This document shows positions 5,416 to 7,176 of a stretch of DNA of 7,176 bases, piece by piece. Numbering within the stretch: the stretch's first letter is position 1; every line of letters starts with the position of its first letter. A program made the translations under genes and the position numbers. The notes under the pieces were generated by a model. It saw only the letters and a list, made by a program, of their open reading frames with translations, did not search any database and was not told where the DNA came from. Source of the DNA: Acidobacteriota bacterium (GTDB lineage: Bacteria > Acidobacteriota > Terriglobia > UBA7540); contig JAKASH010000146.1 in NCBI GenBank assembly GCA_021828225.1, positions 1 through 7,176 of the forward strand, in the 5' to 3' direction.

Positions 5416-6555
5416 TTACACCCTCCGCAGCGCGTCCACCACGCGCAGACGCATGACGGAGTAAGCGGGCAGGAACGCGGAAACAACGCCCACCAGCAGC
5501 GCGATTCCAACGCCATAGGGTATCGCCGACGATGGCAGATAGAAATAAGGCAGCATACCGCCCGTCGGGTCGCCGCCGAGCGTGTAGACCTTGGCCAGGA
5601 CTAAGCCCACGCCGCCACCAATGAAAGCGATGATGAGAGACTCCACCATCACCAGGCCGAGAACAAAACGGTCGGAAAATCCCAGCGCTTTGAGCACGGC
5701 GAATTCGCTGGTCCGCTCTCTGACAGAAATCGCCATGGTGTTGCCGGTTACCAGCAACAGCGTGAAGAAGACCACGCTGCCAATCGTCAGAATCAGGAAC
5801 TCGATGTTCCCCATCTGTTTCACCCAGGAGGCAGCAAAGGCCTGTTCGGTTTCAGTCTTGGTTTCCCAGGGGGAATTGGCGAACTGCTCGTCAATGGTTT
5901 GCGCCAGACGCACGGCTTCGTCAGGGTTTTCAACACGCAGAACGTACCAGCCGACCGTACCCTTGAAGAATCGCGCGCGTTCCTCCAGAAGCTTCCAGTG
6001 GAACCAGAACTGGCTGGTGTCATCCTGCAGGCGCTTGCCGTGATAGATTGCGCGAAGATTGAATTCCCAAGTTCCGGCGTGGACGGTGCCCTTGATGGGA
6101 ATGCGGTCTCCGACTTTCCAGTTGAATCTTTTAGCTAGTGATTCTCCCGCAACGCAGCCCTCGCGGTCGGCAAGAAACGCTTTCCATTGCTCATCGGGAA
6201 TCACAAACTCCGGGTACACGGCGCGCTGGGTCTCGACGTCGATGGCCATCTGCGGGAAAAAATTTCTCTCGTCCTGGTAGACGCCTCCAAACCACGAGGC
6301 AAATCCAACTACCTTCACGCCCGGAATCCTGGTCAGCCGCTCTCTGTAAGCGAGCGGCAAGGGCTGGATGATAGAGACGCGGTTGATGATGACCAGCCGG
6401 TCCGTTCCGGCCACATCCACACCCTGGCTGAAAGCTCCTCGAACCACAAACAGGAGCCCAAACAGGAAAAGCGCCACCGCAAACGATCCGAGGGTGAGGA
6501 GGGTTCGGACCTTCTTTCGAAACAGGTTGGCGAAAACGAGCCGCCGGAATTTCAT
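5416..6555 (-). CDS. ABC transporter permease, FtsX/MacB type (first subunit)
   Basis: This 379-residue inner-membrane protein begins with a basic segment (MKFRRLVFANLFRKKVRT) and a first helix at about 19-38 (LLTLGSFAVALFLFGLLFVV). An extracytoplasmic MacB-like domain covers about 40-245. Helices follow near 252-275, 298-322 and 345-366, which is the standard four-helix FtsX topology. The loop after the second helix holds RERTSEFAVLKALGF (279-293), equivalent to the matching motif in the second permease. Its ATG overlaps the TGA of the ATPase gene (ATGA at 6552-6555), and GGGAG lies six bases upstream, so translation is likely coupled to the ATPase. The periplasmic domain resembles that of the second permease only in general layout. 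It probably pairs with it and with the ATPase to form one exporter. Substrate not determinable. Confidence 0.88.
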   Translation of the reverse strand: MKFRRLVFANLFRKKVRTLLTLGSFAVALFLFGLLFVVRGAFSQGVDVAGTDRLVIINRVSIIQPLPLAYRERLTRIPGVKVVGFASWFGGVYQDERNFFPQMAIDVETQRAVYPEFVIPDEQWKAFLADREGCVAGESLAKRFNWKVGDRIPIKGTVHAGTWEFNLRAIYHGKRLQDDTSQFWFHWKLLEERARFFKGTVGWYVLRVENPDEAVRLAQTIDEQFANSPWETKTETEQAFAASWVKQMGNIEFLILTIGSVVFFTLLLVTGNTMAISVRERTSEFAVLKALGFSDRFVLGLVMVESLIIAFIGGGVGLVLAKVYTLGGDPTGGMLPYFYLPSSAIPYGVGIALLVGVVSAFLPAYSVMRLRVVDALRRV

Positions 6556-7176
6556 CTTTTGCTCCCGGCCCTGGCGGATTCAACCAGCACGCCTTTTTCG
6601 AGATGCAGAACCACCTGCGCGCACTCCGCCACCATGGGATCGTGCGTGACCAGCAGCACCGTCTTGCCGTACTCGTACACCAGGCTGCTGATGATCGCCA
6701 TCACTTCATCGGCGCTCTTGCGGTCAAGGTCGCCAGTGGGCTCGTCGCACAGCAGGAAGGTGGGATCGGAAACGATGGCACGCGCAATGCCCACCCGCTG
6801 CTCCTCGCCGCCGGAGAGCTGACGGGGATAGTGGCGCATGCGGTGCGCGAGTCCGACGACGGCCAGAGCGGTCTCCACGTGAGCGCGACGCTCAGCCTTG
6901 GTCAGGCTCGTGAGCAGGAGAGGCAACTCGACGTTCTCAAAGGCGTTGAGAACGGGAATCAGGTTGTACATCTGGAAAACAAAGCCCACGTGGCGCGCCC
7001 GCCATGCGGTCAGCTTTTCCGCCGACATTCGTGTGATGGATTCGCCCGCCACGGTGATGGTGCCTGCGGTCGGCACGTCCAGCCCGCCCAGAAGATTCAG
7101 CAGGGTCGTCTTGCCGGAGCCGCTGGGGCCCATGAAGGCCACAAACTCGCCTTGCGAAACCTCCAGGTTGAGCCCC
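6552..7176 (-). CDS. ABC transporter ATP-binding protein, LolD/MacB type (5' end off the window)
   Basis: The visible 207 residues include all ATPase motifs. Walker A GPSGSGKTT is at visible residues 16-24, the Q-loop glutamine at 68 (VFQMYNLIPV), and the ABC signature LSGGE at 120-124, followed by EQRVGIARA. Walker B FLLCDEP is at 140-146, then the D-loop GDLD and the H-loop LLVTHDP with His178. The sequence is typical of the LolD/MacB-N/FtsE group that powers FtsX-type permeases. Such proteins are about 220-240 residues, so only a short N-terminal piece is missing: in-frame sequence GLNLEVSQGEF continues to the last base, so the true start lies beyond the right edge. The GTG at 7140-7142 is an internal valine codon, not the start. 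Its TGA overlaps the ATG of the first permease. Genes further upstream, perhaps a membrane-fusion adaptor, cannot be seen. Confidence 0.93.
   Translation of the reverse strand, partial: GLNLEVSQGEFVAFMGPSGSGKTTLLNLLGGLDVPTAGTITVAGESITRMSAEKLTAWRARHVGFVFQMYNLIPVLNAFENVELPLLLTSLTKAERRAHVETALAVVGLAHRMRHYPRQLSGGEEQRVGIARAIVSDPTFLLCDEPTGDLDRKSADEVMAIISSLVYEYGKTVLLVTHDPMVAECAQVVLHLEKGVLVESARAGSKR

Overview
The window looks like a piece of a GC-rich, Gram-negative-type bacterial chromosome. The gene types (a secreted GH78-like hydrolase, a MacB-like ABC exporter with split subunits) and the many REP-like palindromes beside a transposase remnant suggest Acidobacteriota or a similar soil lineage. That placement is inference from general appearance; no marker gene is present.

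Left part (about 1-1260): an accessory, decayed stretch with no intact gene. It holds several palindromic REP-like hairpins, a perfect REP doublet (REPIN-like) at 816-885, and two related imperfect repeats (270-353 and 1105-1176). It also holds the C-terminal third or so of a REP-associated tyrosine transposase (360-554, + strand) and the first ~39 codons of a DNA adenine methyltransferase (about 897-1013, - strand). Both gene fragments end at or within a few bases of a repeat, so the palindromes and the gene breaks appear connected.

Middle (1264-3900, - strand): one complete gene for a secreted, 878-residue alpha-L-rhamnosidase-like glycoside hydrolase (GH78). It has a signal peptide, a good ribosome binding site and intact predicted catalytic acidic residues. 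A hairpin with a short T run lies just past its stop. The 343-base gap upstream (3901-4243) holds no complete gene, but carries what looks like the stump of a Tat-exported protein.

Right part (4244-7176, - strand): a tight operon of an ABC transporter of the MacB/LolCDE type. In transcription order it encodes an ATPase (runs off the right edge), a first FtsX-type permease whose ATG overlaps the ATPase stop (ATGA), and a second FtsX-type permease two bases further on. The two different permeases probably form a heterodimer driven by the single ATPase. No periplasmic adaptor (MacA/HlyD) is visible; one could lie beyond the right edge.

No tRNA, rRNA, CRISPR array or complete insertion sequence was seen. 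The item most worth following up is the REP-like hairpin family in the first 1.2 kb. Several hairpins share the same base (CGCAG...CTGCG) but have different, still paired, upper stems, and they lie next to a transposase remnant that keeps the presumed catalytic tyrosine.
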